Assembly: GCA_031551635.1 (NCBI GenBank)
Contig: JAVBNH010000019.1
Coordinates: 62,001 to 126,000 of the forward strand
DNA from: JAVBNH01 sp031551635
GTDB lineage: Bacteria; Bacillota; Clostridia; Oscillospirales; Acutalibacteraceae
Length of the DNA stretch: 64,000 nucleotides
Direction of reading: 5' to 3'
The position numbers and the translations under genes are program-made. Shown piece after piece: positions 8,411-16,654 of the stretch (the first letter of the stretch is position 1; each line of letters starts with the position of its first letter). Under the pieces are notes generated by a model. It worked only from the letters and a program-made list of their open reading frames with translations, ran no database searches and had not been told where the DNA came from.

Positions 8411-9039
8411 AGCTTCGTTTTTTCCTGAAAAGTATGGGAAGCCTAAGGTTTGTTCCTCCGGTTATTTTTGATATTCTACTTTTAGTTTTACCGTTAAAGA
8501 CTTATTTTAATTATGGCTCCGGTGAAAAGCTGGAACAACATTTACTGCTGTTAACCCAATTTTTTATGCCGTTATTTTCTGTGTGGTGGGTTGTTTTTAC
8601 ATTAAGAGAGTATTTAGAGTCAGACGGAAATGAGCTGTTTTTTACTGGAGGGAAAAAAGTTATTTTGAAAGAATTGCTAATGGTTTTTCTTTTGGCAATG
8701 GGCAATATTCTTTTATTATTTGTCATATATTTTTTCTTACAGCCGAATTTTTCAATTGAATGCGCTCGCATTATTTCAGTTTGCGTGTTCTATTTCGGTC
8801 TTACATACGGTATTGCTTTTTTTGTAAAGTCAGTCTCAGTGATTTTGTTATCATTGTTATTATACACATTATTAAATTTTACTATACCGATACAGGAATT
8901 GGTTTTTCCTTTCTATATGTCCAGACAGCTGCTCACTATAGAGGATTTCATTATCGTTTGTCTTCCGCTGCTTTTGATAGGAATACTTCTTTCCGTTATA
9001 GGTTTTTGTGCAAATAAAAAATTAACAAGCTACTATTAA
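8389..9039 (+). CDS. ABC-2 type permease, second subunit
   Basis: 216 residues with about six hydrophobic segments (for example MGNILLLFVIYFFLQ and ISVCVFYFGLTYGIAFFV) and no soluble domain. It overlaps the ATPase gene by 22 bp. With the 5626 gene it would form a two-permease, one-ATPase exporter. No specific family is recognised beyond general ABC-2 topology. Its 3' side carries a MITE remnant and palindromic element B before the convergent dockerin gene. Confidence 0.7.
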   Translation: MHTKKYIKLRFFLKSMGSLRFVPPVIFDILLLVLPLKTYFNYGSGEKLEQHLLLLTQFFMPLFSVWWVVFTLREYLESDGNELFFTGGKKVILKELLMVFLLAMGNILLLFVIYFFLQPNFSIECARIISVCVFYFGLTYGIAFFVKSVSVILLSLLLYTLLNFTIPIQELVFPFYMSRQLLTIEDFIIVCLPLLLIGILLSVIGFCANKKLTSYY

Positions 9040-9040
9040 A

Positions 9041-9067
9041 GTGAACGATGGTTTAATCAGTGGTTAC
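9041..9067 (+). repeat. Short remnant of the MITE-like element
   Basis: Joins the two ends of the longer element (gtgaacgatg and atcagtggttac) with the ~90-bp middle missing. Compare 16320-16448 and 53135-53250. It directly precedes palindromic element copy B. Confidence 0.6.
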
Positions 9068-9142
9068 TAACGAGGGCTTGGCTTGCCAAGCCCACAACAC
9101 AAGTCTTGTTTTTTGTTGAGCTTTTAGCCCGCTAAGGTATTA
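9068..9142 (+). repeat. Dispersed palindromic element, copy B
   Basis: Best-conserved hairpin of the family: GGGCTTGG-cttg-CCAAGCCC, then cacaacacaagtcttg, a T run, gagcttttagcccgctaagg. Lies between convergent genes, and its last bases supply the TAA stop (9140-9142) of the dockerin gene. Confidence 0.85.
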
Positions 9143-10708
9143 AAGCTTTATTTCAAATATAACACCATTTGTGAAAACTTCCGTTTTCCCGTTTGAATCG
9201 GATACTTTAAAATTAATAACTGTTTCATACTTCATGATAAGCCTATTATTTTTATCAATAGCCAACCATTGCCCCTCGATTTCATAACTTACAAGAGAGT
9301 CCGCATTGACAGCTTTGACCAGCTCGTCTAATTTCTTTTTCAAAACCTGTTCATCAACAGGTTTTATTTCTTTATCGTCAAAAATGTATGGGCTGAAAGA
9401 GAAAAAGCGAATTTCCCCTGTGTTTGTAAGCGCTATACCCATACTCTCTGATGTTTCATAGCCTTGAATTTTAAGACCGTACTCAACCATATAATGACCG
9501 GCATTATCATAATATGTACAGCCTAAAAAAGTATATTTTGACATATCGCAATTTGCTTTAGCAAATTCCTCAGCTATAGCGGTCGCCTCTTTTTCTGAGA
9601 CACGCAATTCCTCAGGTCTTTTTGAATCTCCGTACAATCCTTTAATACTCAAATAAACCAGCTGCCCTGTAAGAGCGTCATACCCCAGCCTGTCACCGTT
9701 TGCGGTCATGTAAAATAATGTGTCATGTTTTTTAATGTCTCGAGTTTTTTCAGCCGTTGAGTAAACAGCATTTAATGTTTTACCTTGAAGACTCAGGCTT
9801 TTTGTTGTGTTTTTCAGATATTCATACTTTAATACCAGTTCCTTTGCTTCATTTTCATATTCTTTTTTATTTTCAATTTCAAGAACAAACAATTTGCATG
9901 TAAGAATAGTAATGAAGGCTTTTCCAAACTCATCTTTTAAGATTTTTTCTTTTCCAAAAAATAAATCTGTGGTTATTCCAACTTTTTTGTATTCTTCTTC
10001 GGTGTGAAGCAGAAGCCACTGAGGGGTATAAACTGCTTTCGAGATGACAACCGCATACGGATTTGCAAAAAATGCAATAGCCGTGTTTTCATCAGAATAG
10101 AGCGCATCCACAGCATCCGCTGACCACCATGAATCGACGCCGTCCATTTTAATAAAGCTTGCGATAATTTTTTCGACCTCCTCGCGGGGTAGGTTTAATT
10201 CTTTGATCAGCCAAAAAAGATTAAATTCTTCGGCTGAACGTGTGCCGCCGGCATCAAAATGCTCAAAATTGTCACACCATTTATCAACCTCGGTCTTCCC
10301 TGCCGTTTGCACTGCGAGCTCCAGAAAGGAGCTTGTGATGCCGAACTCAGGCACAAATTTCGAATGATAAAACGACGGCTCATCTGATTCCAAAGTTTTA
10401 TTCAGCTGAGTTTCAATATCCTGCTCCATTTCCGCCGAAATTCGCAATACTTTACGCGCATCCATGGCTGTAATTATTCCGTCAAAATCAACATCGGAAA
10501 CAGTGAAGAGTAAAATGTTTTCCGGTTGCTCCAATTCAGCGGAATACAACAAAATCTTTCTAGCATCCGAGGCAAGCAGATTACCATCGCTAATGACGTC
10601 ACCCATGCGTAAAACAGTGGCATCCGCACTGAAGGAGAAAATGGAAAAGATAAGCATTGCCACAGCAAAAATAACCATGCTCATTAGCTTTTTGATACTT
10701 TTATTCAT
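9140..10708 (-). CDS. Secreted protein with N-terminal dockerin-like module
   Basis: 522 residues: signal peptide (about 1-29), then a dockerin-like pair at ~35-97. The first half (GNLLASDARKILLYSAELE) has lost several calcium-loop acids; the second (DVDFDGIITAMDARKVLRIS) is canonical. The rest (~110-522) is an unrecognised alpha/beta region, with a C-terminal ~130 residues that repeat strand-rich segments such as GIALTNTGEIRFFSF and MKYETVINFKV. The dockerin comes right after the signal peptide, not at the C-terminus as in most cellulosomal enzymes. No catalytic motif is visible. Start ATG follows GAGGTATATCTA. A dockerin normally binds a cohesin; none is encoded in this window. Confidence 0.8.
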   Translation of the reverse strand: MNKSIKKLMSMVIFAVAMLIFSIFSFSADATVLRMGDVISDGNLLASDARKILLYSAELEQPENILLFTVSDVDFDGIITAMDARKVLRISAEMEQDIETQLNKTLESDEPSFYHSKFVPEFGITSSFLELAVQTAGKTEVDKWCDNFEHFDAGGTRSAEEFNLFWLIKELNLPREEVEKIIASFIKMDGVDSWWSADAVDALYSDENTAIAFFANPYAVVISKAVYTPQWLLLHTEEEYKKVGITTDLFFGKEKILKDEFGKAFITILTCKLFVLEIENKKEYENEAKELVLKYEYLKNTTKSLSLQGKTLNAVYSTAEKTRDIKKHDTLFYMTANGDRLGYDALTGQLVYLSIKGLYGDSKRPEELRVSEKEATAIAEEFAKANCDMSKYTFLGCTYYDNAGHYMVEYGLKIQGYETSESMGIALTNTGEIRFFSFSPYIFDDKEIKPVDEQVLKKKLDELVKAVNADSLVSYEIEGQWLAIDKNNRLIMKYETVINFKVSDSNGKTEVFTNGVIFEIKL

Positions 10709-10821
10709 TAGATATACCTCAATCTTTTATTTTTTAATTCTATATTCAAAACAAATTCAAGAGCCTCTTGAGCGAAGCCGGAATCAACCCATTTCCATTC
10801 ATACATGCTCTGCAGGTTTTT

Positions 10822-11010
10822 TTAATGAACCTCAGTTATACGCGATTTAATTACCGGGCTGACTACGGCAGATACTTCGCTTGCGGAAAATTTATCCTCC
10901 ATTGAAAGCAATTGCTCGCCGTCAGGAATAAAAAGAGACAGATAGCAAAATTTCGGCAGCAAAGTATAGTCCTGCGCATTCATAAGGCGTGTTGTGATAA
11001 GCATTACCAC
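10822..11010 (-). other. Possible gene remnant (open frame, no recognised family)
   Basis: The minus frame is open from about 11043 to a stop at 10822 and reads like protein (NRNGFDVVMLITTRLMN..., YTLLPKFCYLSLFIPDGEQ), but it has no convincing start or ribosome site and no family I recognise. It may be the tail of a lost gene. Kept at low confidence. Confidence 0.2.
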
Positions 11011-11164
11011 ATCAAATCCGTTTCGATTATTTATTAAACAATTTGAATAGTTTCGTAAGACAAATATATCATGAATAGATTCTCTTGTCAGTAGTTATGC
11101 TAATTTGTAATATTTTTGTAATGTTTCCCGAGAAAATAAACACAGAAATCAAGGGGACTTTTCA

Positions 11165-11293
11165 ATGTCCTCTTCATACTCTTACAACTATATCAAGGAC
11201 TTAGGAAAAGGACTTAAGAAAAAAAAACCTAAAGCAAAGGGGACGGTCTTTTGGTTTGTTGATTTGCTCAGGAACAGGCTTAATTTGAGTTAA
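11165..11293 (+). CDS. Possible 42-residue lysine-rich small protein
   Basis: ATG at 11165 is preceded by AAGGGGAC with about 6-8 bp spacing, a strong site. The product begins MSSSYSYNYIKDLGKG, has a KKKKPKAK cluster in the middle and an aromatic TVFWFVDLLRN segment. The frame ends at TAA 11291-11293, four bases before the -35 of the next gene. Function unknown. The phrase aaggggac occurs twice nearby, so the region may be decayed mobile DNA and the ORF accidental. Confidence 0.35.
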   Translation: MSSSYSYNYIKDLGKGLKKKKPKAKGTVFWFVDLLRNRLNLS

Positions 11294-11296
11294 CAA

Positions 11297-11325
11297 TTGA
11301 CATTTTATATTAATTTTGGTATAAT
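11297..11325 (+). promoter_or_regulatory. Consensus promoter TTGACA-N17-TATAAT
   Basis: Perfect -35 (11297-11302) and -10 (11320-11325) with a 17-bp spacer, 43 bp upstream of the zinc-ribbon protein start. Confidence 0.85.
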
Positions 11326-11368
11326 ATTGTAGTAATACAGCACAAACAATGTATAAAGAGGTGTTATT

Positions 11369-12604
11369 ATGAATTGCGATAATTGCGGCAATGAAATTCC
11401 GGAAAACGCGGAATTTTGCGAGTTTTGCGCAAATGCGGCGGCAAGTAAGCCCCCGCGCAAAAAGAAAAGGGCATATTTTTATGTACCGCTTATAATCGCC
11501 GCTGTCGTCTGCATTACGCTTATTGTTGTTTTTGCCGACGGAAGACTCACAGGTGTTAACAAACCCTCGAGCGAAAGCGGTGATTCCGCTTCTGCAAGCC
11601 CTGCTTTCATGGCTGAGACCTCCCCGGCAGCAGACGTTCAGACCGCAGCAGCCACTGCGCCGATTATCAGCACCGCTGCCCCGACAACTGTTGCAGCGAT
11701 GACAGCATCAACTACAGCCGCACAAACAGCTTCAAAAGCACCGGAAACAACAACATTCGATTTTTTGGCTGAATTCTATTCCTCGAACAAGCCTGAGTTT
11801 GAGCTAAAAACAAATTTCCCAAAAACGGAAATAAAGGTTCTATCACAGCGAACAGACATCGCAAACCCCGCCGATTTTTATTATCAGGCGATGGCTAAGC
11901 TCAATAATGCTAATGTTATTGAGCTGAATAATACAATAAATGCAAAAATTGATTACCCTGAATTCCTTGATATGGAAGACACAGAATTAAAAACCATGCA
12001 GCATGGCATACAGGATCAGACAAACCGCTCTTCGCCGATAATGGAAATGGACATGTATATTGACATGGGGATAGTAGCGGATAAAACGAAGGCATATTAT
12101 AAAGACGGCTATATTTACTATGACCCGAGCCAGACAATGAAAAAGCAAAAGCAGCCCTTGACACAAGCACAAATAGATGAATTAAACGCTCAGAGTCTTC
12201 AGGTAAAGCCGAACGAGCTGGCTCGCGATGTTTCGGCTTATTACCTTGAGCATGAACTGTATAAGACCAAAATAACTTTTACACTGGACGGCGAGGGAGT
12301 AACAAAAAGGTCTGCCGGTCTTCTTGAATTATTGAAAAAGCTGTTCCTGCTGCCGTTTTTCAATGTTAAATACGGCGATGTAAGGCTGACGGCATATCTT
12401 GACGCAAACGACGATGTTAAATATATTACTAATGTATATGAAGCTGAGTTAACCTCGCTCGGGCAAAAATTCAAGGCTTATTATGAAACTTCCGTGGAAA
12501 TATTATCCATTGATACCGCCCGCGTGAGACTGCCCGACGACCTTGAGAGCTACCCGGACAAAGAAAATCCTTCTCTAAATGACCTGTTTTCAATCTTTTT
12601 CTAA
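11369..12604 (+). CDS. Membrane-anchored zinc-ribbon protein with Thr/Ala linker
   Basis: Residues 1-22 form a zinc ribbon (CDNCGNEIPENAEFCEFC, two CxxC pairs); residues ~34-56 are one transmembrane helix after a KKKR stop-transfer patch; ~65-130 is a Ser/Thr/Ala-rich linker; the remaining ~280 residues are an exported domain resembling lipoprotein folds that carry conserved YYKDGYIYYDPS-type strands (DUF6612-like, tentative). The zinc ribbon should face the cytoplasm and the large domain the outside. GAGGTG precedes the ATG. Function unknown. It is followed 63 bp later by a dockerin protein on the same strand. Confidence 0.8.
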   Translation: MNCDNCGNEIPENAEFCEFCANAAASKPPRKKKRAYFYVPLIIAAVVCITLIVVFADGRLTGVNKPSSESGDSASASPAFMAETSPAADVQTAAATAPIISTAAPTTVAAMTASTTAAQTASKAPETTTFDFLAEFYSSNKPEFELKTNFPKTEIKVLSQRTDIANPADFYYQAMAKLNNANVIELNNTINAKIDYPEFLDMEDTELKTMQHGIQDQTNRSSPIMEMDMYIDMGIVADKTKAYYKDGYIYYDPSQTMKKQKQPLTQAQIDELNAQSLQVKPNELARDVSAYYLEHELYKTKITFTLDGEGVTKRSAGLLELLKKLFLLPFFNVKYGDVRLTAYLDANDDVKYITNVYEAELTSLGQKFKAYYETSVEILSIDTARVRLPDDLESYPDKENPSLNDLFSIFF

Positions 12605-12667
12605 AAAAATAAATTTTAATGCAACAAAACCATATAAAAGTCTATCTTATTAACAGGAGATGATAGT

Positions 12668-14107
12668 ATGCGTTTTTGTAAAATGATATGTTTAATTTTA
12701 TCGCTTTGTGCAATTCTTAACATCTGTATTTTTTCGGTTTCGGCAGAAGGGAAATATAAAATATCCTTTTCCGACACTGAAATAACAGAGGGCAAGCAAC
12801 TTGATTCACGTAATCAGATTGCTTACGGCAGCTCGCTGCGCAGCGCGGAGTATGACAAGCTGACAGTTACGGTTATTAGCTCAAAGGAGGAGCTTGACAG
12901 TTTTTACGGACTGTGTCATGACTCTTTTATCACGGAAACGTCGGAAAAATACAATGACCGGACTTTTAACGGTCTCACCCTTATTTGTCTTTCCGTCAAG
13001 GCCAGCTCGTCGGTTTCTTATTATGTATCGTCACTTTTAGTGACAAATGATAATAAGCTCGCGATAAACACCGTCAGAATGTCGCCTGTGAAAATCAATA
13101 GTGACACGAGAGATTTTACTATTGTTTTTTATGTGGAAAAGGAATATATAAAAAATGTTTCTCAGTTGATTGTAACGTCAAAGACCAGAACAACTCCGGA
13201 TCCTCTTGCCGGTGAACCTGTTGACTTCAAGGTCGCGCATTATTCATACACTGACCTTCCGCGTTGCTTTGACGCAGATGAAAAACCGGGCTCGTTGCTT
13301 CTTACATCCCTTGAGAATTTGGAAAAATACTTTATCAGTATTGACAAATCCCCTTTCGCTCCATATGACGAAAATTATTTTAAAGATAAGGCACTTATTC
13401 TCTTTACTGATTATAATCGGACATTTACATACACTTCGCTCGTTTCACTGGTTAAAACTTCAAACGGAACTCTCGCTTTGAATTACAATGTTTCCGTCCA
13501 GGACGGACTGTCGGTTTTCCCTGTGTGCGGCGTTTACGGTTTTATAAATTATATTTTAGAAATAAACAAAAAGGATATTGAGGGCTTAAGCCCTGCCGCG
13601 CCGGTAGAAATACACAGGCTTCCTATTGGCCCAGAAACTTATTATAATGAGAATATGCGTCCGAAAAATATAGTGTTTGACGAAAAAGCCTTCGAATTTT
13701 TGCCTTATGAGTTTATGCTTAAATACGGTGAGCCTATAAGCAGTTATGAAATCCTTATTGAGAATAAGGCAGTATTCTATGACCGCGAAGGAAAAATGAT
13801 AACCGATTACTCAAAGCACCTTTCAACAGGTGATAAAGTTTTAGTAAATGACGCTGACGGCATTAATATTTTCGCCCAGACGGTGCTACTTCCCGGCGAT
13901 GTCGACGGCGACGCTGTTGTTACCGCGAAAGATGCGCGGCTTGCGCTGAGAGCTTCCGCAGAGCTGGAAAAGCTCAGTGACATTTCAACTCATGCCGCGA
14001 TAACCTGCGGAGGAAAGACTTTAAGCGCTCAAGACGCGAGGAAAATTCTTCGTTTTTCAGCGGGACTTGAGAAGGAATTATACTGTTCGGGTATTGATTA
14101 TTTTTAA
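12668..14107 (+). CDS. Secreted protein with internal duplication and C-terminal dockerin
   Basis: 479 residues. A signal peptide (~1-26) is followed by two related ~110-residue segments (about 55-165 and 215-320). Each starts with an S-x-EEL/ENL motif, then a F-N/K-D-x-A/T-L-I region and a strand ending in LAI/LAL-N, so an internal duplication is likely. A C-terminal dockerin-like pair follows: the first loop is canonical (GDVDGDAVVTAKDARLALRA), the second degenerate (CGGKTLSAQDARKILRFS). No catalytic residues recognised; probably a binding or surface protein. ATG follows AGGAGATGATAGT. May be cotranscribed with the zinc-ribbon gene. Confidence 0.8.
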   Translation: MRFCKMICLILSLCAILNICIFSVSAEGKYKISFSDTEITEGKQLDSRNQIAYGSSLRSAEYDKLTVTVISSKEELDSFYGLCHDSFITETSEKYNDRTFNGLTLICLSVKASSSVSYYVSSLLVTNDNKLAINTVRMSPVKINSDTRDFTIVFYVEKEYIKNVSQLIVTSKTRTTPDPLAGEPVDFKVAHYSYTDLPRCFDADEKPGSLLLTSLENLEKYFISIDKSPFAPYDENYFKDKALILFTDYNRTFTYTSLVSLVKTSNGTLALNYNVSVQDGLSVFPVCGVYGFINYILEINKKDIEGLSPAAPVEIHRLPIGPETYYNENMRPKNIVFDEKAFEFLPYEFMLKYGEPISSYEILIENKAVFYDREGKMITDYSKHLSTGDKVLVNDADGINIFAQTVLLPGDVDGDAVVTAKDARLALRASAELEKLSDISTHAAITCGGKTLSAQDARKILRFSAGLEKELYCSGIDYF

Positions 14108-14252
14108 GTAAAAAAGAGGTTGTTTTAGCATTTTGAATTAGCAAGGTACATATGTAGCTGCTTATTGATTTTATAGCTGAGTAATTATATTTCTAAAAAT
14201 TAAATTAACGCAAGTGATGAAAATGCTCAATATTATATAATAAATATATAAT

Positions 14253-14267
14253 ACTAACCACTGATGA
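14253..14267 (-). repeat. Terminal fragment of the MITE-like element
   Basis: actaaccactgatga is the complement of the element's tcagtggtta end, seen also at 9055, 16438 and 58950. It lies just upstream of the promoter for the AAA ATPase. The rest of gap 14108-14333 shows no gene. Confidence 0.4.
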
Positions 14268-14272
14268 AAAAC

Positions 14273-14300
14273 TTGACATTACAAACATTTCGGTTATAAT
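14273..14300 (+). promoter_or_regulatory. Promoter TTGACA-N16-TATAAT
   Basis: -35 at 14273-14278, -10 at 14295-14300, upstream of the AAA/DUF4143 gene. Confidence 0.75.
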
Positions 14301-14333
14301 AAAATTATATTTTACCTTAAACGGAGTGCCACT

Positions 14334-15551
14334 ATGTATATTAACCGTGCTTTAGAAAATGAAATTTTAGACGCAAGCAAACAGTTTCCCGCCTTAATTG
14401 TCACCGGCTCCCGGCAGGTGGGAAAAACAACGTTGCTGCAAAAGCTTTCCGAAAATGACCGCAAATATATTTCGCTTGACGACCCTCTGGCGCGGGAGAT
14501 GGCTGCTAATGAACCTGCTTTGTTTTTGGATCGCTATGCTCCTCCGGTTCTGATTGACGAGATTCAATATGCGCCGGAGCTTCTGCCGTATATTAAAATT
14601 TATATCGATACCCATAAAAAATCCGGTGATTTTTGGCTGACCGGCTCACAAATGTTTCATATGATGAAAAATGTAACAGAAAGCCTTGCCGGCAGGATTG
14701 CCGTCATTCAGATGTTCGGGCTGTCAGGCAGTGAAATAACATCTTGTCATAGCGAACCTTTTCTCCCTGACCATAATGTCATGCTGGCGAGGTTGGGTGA
14801 ACGTAAAAAACAAGGCTTGACAGAGGTTTATGAACAGATATTCAAAGGCTCTATGCCTGCGGCATATAATGAAGGGTATAACAGGGAGCGCTTTTACGGC
14901 TCCTATGTCAGCACCTATCTGCAACGCGACATAAGAGATTTAACTCAGGTGGGTGATGAGCTGGCATTTTTGCGTTTTATGAGCGCATGTGCGGCGAGAA
15001 CCAGTCAGATGGTAAACTTCTCAGACCTTGCTAAGGATGTCGGAATCAGCGCGCCTACAGCAAAGCACTGGCTTTCAATATTAGTATCTTCGGGAATTAT
15101 CACATTGATTCAGCCTTACTTTAATAATGTGCTTAAGCGGGTAATTAAAGCGCCGAATATGTATTTTATGGACACGGGGCTTTGCGCGTATCTGACCCGT
15201 TGGGACAGCGCCGGAACTCTCGAGATTTCCGCAATGTCAGGTGCCTTTTTTGAAACATACGCGGTTTCGGAAATTTTGAAAAGCTATTACAACGCGGGAA
15301 GGCGACCGCCCGTCTATTATTACCGTGACACTGACGGAAAAGAGATTGACTTGATAATAGAACAAAACGGAACACTGTATCCCATAGAAATTAAAAAGTC
15401 TGCAAACCCCGGCAGAGACGCTGTAAAAAACTTCGAAATCTTACAAAAAATTGATAATATGACTATCGGCGAAGGCTCTGTTATTTGCTTATATCATGAT
15501 GTATTGCCTATCGATAAAAACAACTGGCGTGTGCCAATCTGGTTAGTTTAG
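14334..15551 (+). CDS. AAA ATPase with DUF4143 C-terminal domain
   Basis: 405 residues. Walker A GSRQVGKTTLL is at ~21-31 and a Walker B-like VLIDEIQYAPELLPYIK follows at ~73-90; sensor region FWLTGSQ. The C-terminal ~200 residues match the DUF4143 pattern: a winged-helix segment (ISAPTAKHWLSILVSSGII), YFMDTGLCAYLTRW, and a PD-(D/E)XK-like end (YYYRDTDGKEIDLIIEQNG...PIEIKKS). This family is widespread in anaerobes. Its role is not established; it has been linked speculatively to DNA processing or defence. It has its own promoter and no partner gene, so it looks autonomous. Start ATG follows GGAGTG. Confidence 0.92.
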   Translation: MYINRALENEILDASKQFPALIVTGSRQVGKTTLLQKLSENDRKYISLDDPLAREMAANEPALFLDRYAPPVLIDEIQYAPELLPYIKIYIDTHKKSGDFWLTGSQMFHMMKNVTESLAGRIAVIQMFGLSGSEITSCHSEPFLPDHNVMLARLGERKKQGLTEVYEQIFKGSMPAAYNEGYNRERFYGSYVSTYLQRDIRDLTQVGDELAFLRFMSACAARTSQMVNFSDLAKDVGISAPTAKHWLSILVSSGIITLIQPYFNNVLKRVIKAPNMYFMDTGLCAYLTRWDSAGTLEISAMSGAFFETYAVSEILKSYYNAGRRPPVYYYRDTDGKEIDLIIEQNGTLYPIEIKKSANPGRDAVKNFEILQKIDNMTIGEGSVICLYHDVLPIDKNNWRVPIWLV

Positions 15552-15573
15552 CCGCTAAGCTCTCCTGTTTTCA

Positions 15574-15602
15574 TTGACATTCAGCAATCATTCGAGTATA
15601 AA
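15574..15602 (+). promoter_or_regulatory. Promoter TTGACA-N17-TATAAA
   Basis: -35 at 15574-15579 and -10 at 15597-15602; drives the small membrane protein at 15656. Confidence 0.7.
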
Positions 15603-15655
15603 ATAATTACGGTACAGCACAGGAAATACATGTCCCTGTCAATTAGGAGTTTGAA

Positions 15656-16189
15656 ATGAAACAAAAAAAATCTTGGTTTATTTCTTTTATTTTAGAATTT
15701 ATTTGGGATGCTATTTATGTTTTTTTAGCTTTCTTAGTAATTTGTGTTCTATTTTCAGATATCCCTTCAAAAATTAATTTATCTATTAGCGAAACACAAT
15801 ATTTTGTTCTTTCGCTTATAATTGCTATTGTGCTTAGATTTCTTTTTAGACTTTACGTTATAATAGTTCTAAGAAGACTACCTAAAAGCCAATTCTGCAG
15901 ATTGCCGCAAAGAGTGTGCAAGGGAACAATAGTTGATAAACATACAGGTTATTTTGTCATAAATAATTTTCACCGTGAGTGGATTTTATTTGCTGGACCA
16001 GATAGTAAGCGAATAAAAATATATAGTGCCTCACATGACTGTTGGTCACTTGTTGAAGGGACACTATACTATTTCGAGGCAAAAAATCCAATTAATCTTT
16101 GGGAATCAGGAACGCTTTATTATCGAAAAGGCAAAAAGTACAATTATTTTGAACATTTCACTCCGGGAGCATATATTTCTGAAGACTAA
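15656..16189 (+). CDS. Small membrane protein, unknown family
   Basis: 177 residues with two transmembrane helices near the N-terminus (about 8-34 and 46-70), then a basic loop and a ~95-residue C-terminal domain rich in aromatics and short strands (HTGYFVINNFHREWILFAGP; GTLYYFEAKNPINLWESG). The C-terminal part looks like a small beta-barrel, similar in style to phage or plasmid accessory membrane proteins, but I recognise no family. AGGAG precedes the ATG. It has its own promoter. The lower GC and stand-alone position suggest an accessory gene. Confidence 0.65.
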   Translation: MKQKKSWFISFILEFIWDAIYVFLAFLVICVLFSDIPSKINLSISETQYFVLSLIIAIVLRFLFRLYVIIVLRRLPKSQFCRLPQRVCKGTIVDKHTGYFVINNFHREWILFAGPDSKRIKIYSASHDCWSLVEGTLYYFEAKNPINLWESGTLYYRKGKKYNYFEHFTPGAYISED

Positions 16190-16319
16190 TCAAGGGACTG
16201 TTCGCTGTGTCGTTTAATCAAGCCTATTAACCGCGGCAGATATGAAAAACGCACAGAAACGCCCCTTGTTTTTTTTGCAGATGTATTTAATAAAATTCAA
16301 GTTTAACTTTAAGACCTAA

Positions 16320-16448
16320 ATGAACGATGATTTAATCAACGTTCATAGACAGAGCCAAAAATTTTCGTTTACAAAGCTTGATATATCAAACTTTGTAAAA
16401 TCAATGAATATACAAAAGTGAGTAAATTTCAATTCATCAGTGGTTACC
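16320..16448 (+). repeat. MITE-like element, full copy
   Basis: About 130 bp: palindromic end gaacgatgatttaatcaacgttc, then cagagccaaaaattttcg, a central near-palindrome around aagcttgatatatcaa, and the end tcagtggttacc. The inverted copy at 53135-53250 matches over almost its full length. No ORF inside. The ggttacc end runs into the last codons and TGA stop of the XRE gene. The rest of gap 16190-16319 shows no gene. Confidence 0.85.
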
Positions 16449-16634
16449 TAAAATATAATCAGTAGTAACTTTGTAGAATTTCGCTAAAGTTACAACATGA
16501 TGGGTGGGGATTTCCTGAATGCCGGTCTCGTATTTGCTGTATTGCTGCTGCGTTGTATTCAACACTTTAGCAATATCCTCCTGACTAAGATCCCTGTCGT
16601 CTCTTAAATCTTTTAGCCTGTGATAATAGTACAT
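16437..16634 (-). CDS. XRE-family HTH regulator (65 aa)
   Basis: A single helix-turn-helix domain of the Cro/CI type: MYYYHRLKDLRDDRDLSQED, then the recognition region LNTTQQQYSKYETG and TLAKFYKVTTDYILG. I chose ATG 16634 because GAGGTG sits 7 bp ahead; an upstream ATG at 16658 overlaps the acetyltransferase gene. Probably a DNA-binding autoregulator or antitoxin-like protein, but no toxin partner is adjacent. Its last codons (GNH, TGA) lie in the end of the MITE-like element, so the original C-terminus may have been replaced. Confidence 0.88.
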   Translation of the reverse strand: MYYYHRLKDLRDDRDLSQEDIAKVLNTTQQQYSKYETGIQEIPTHHVVTLAKFYKVTTDYILGNH

Positions 16635-16654
16635 AATATTGCACCTCTGTCTTG

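Noticed and set aside
11160..11280. Insertion sequence remnant at the paired aaggggac phrases
   Set aside because: No inverted ends or transposase frame could be seen; noted only as a caution for the 42-aa ORF.
9140..14107. Cellulosome locus
   Set aside because: No cohesin, scaffoldin, SLH domain or dockerin-bearing cellulase or hemicellulase in the window.
16195..16290. Terminator from caaggg ... cccttg and a T run
   Set aside because: The arms are only six bases and about 80 bases apart; not a convincing intrinsic terminator.
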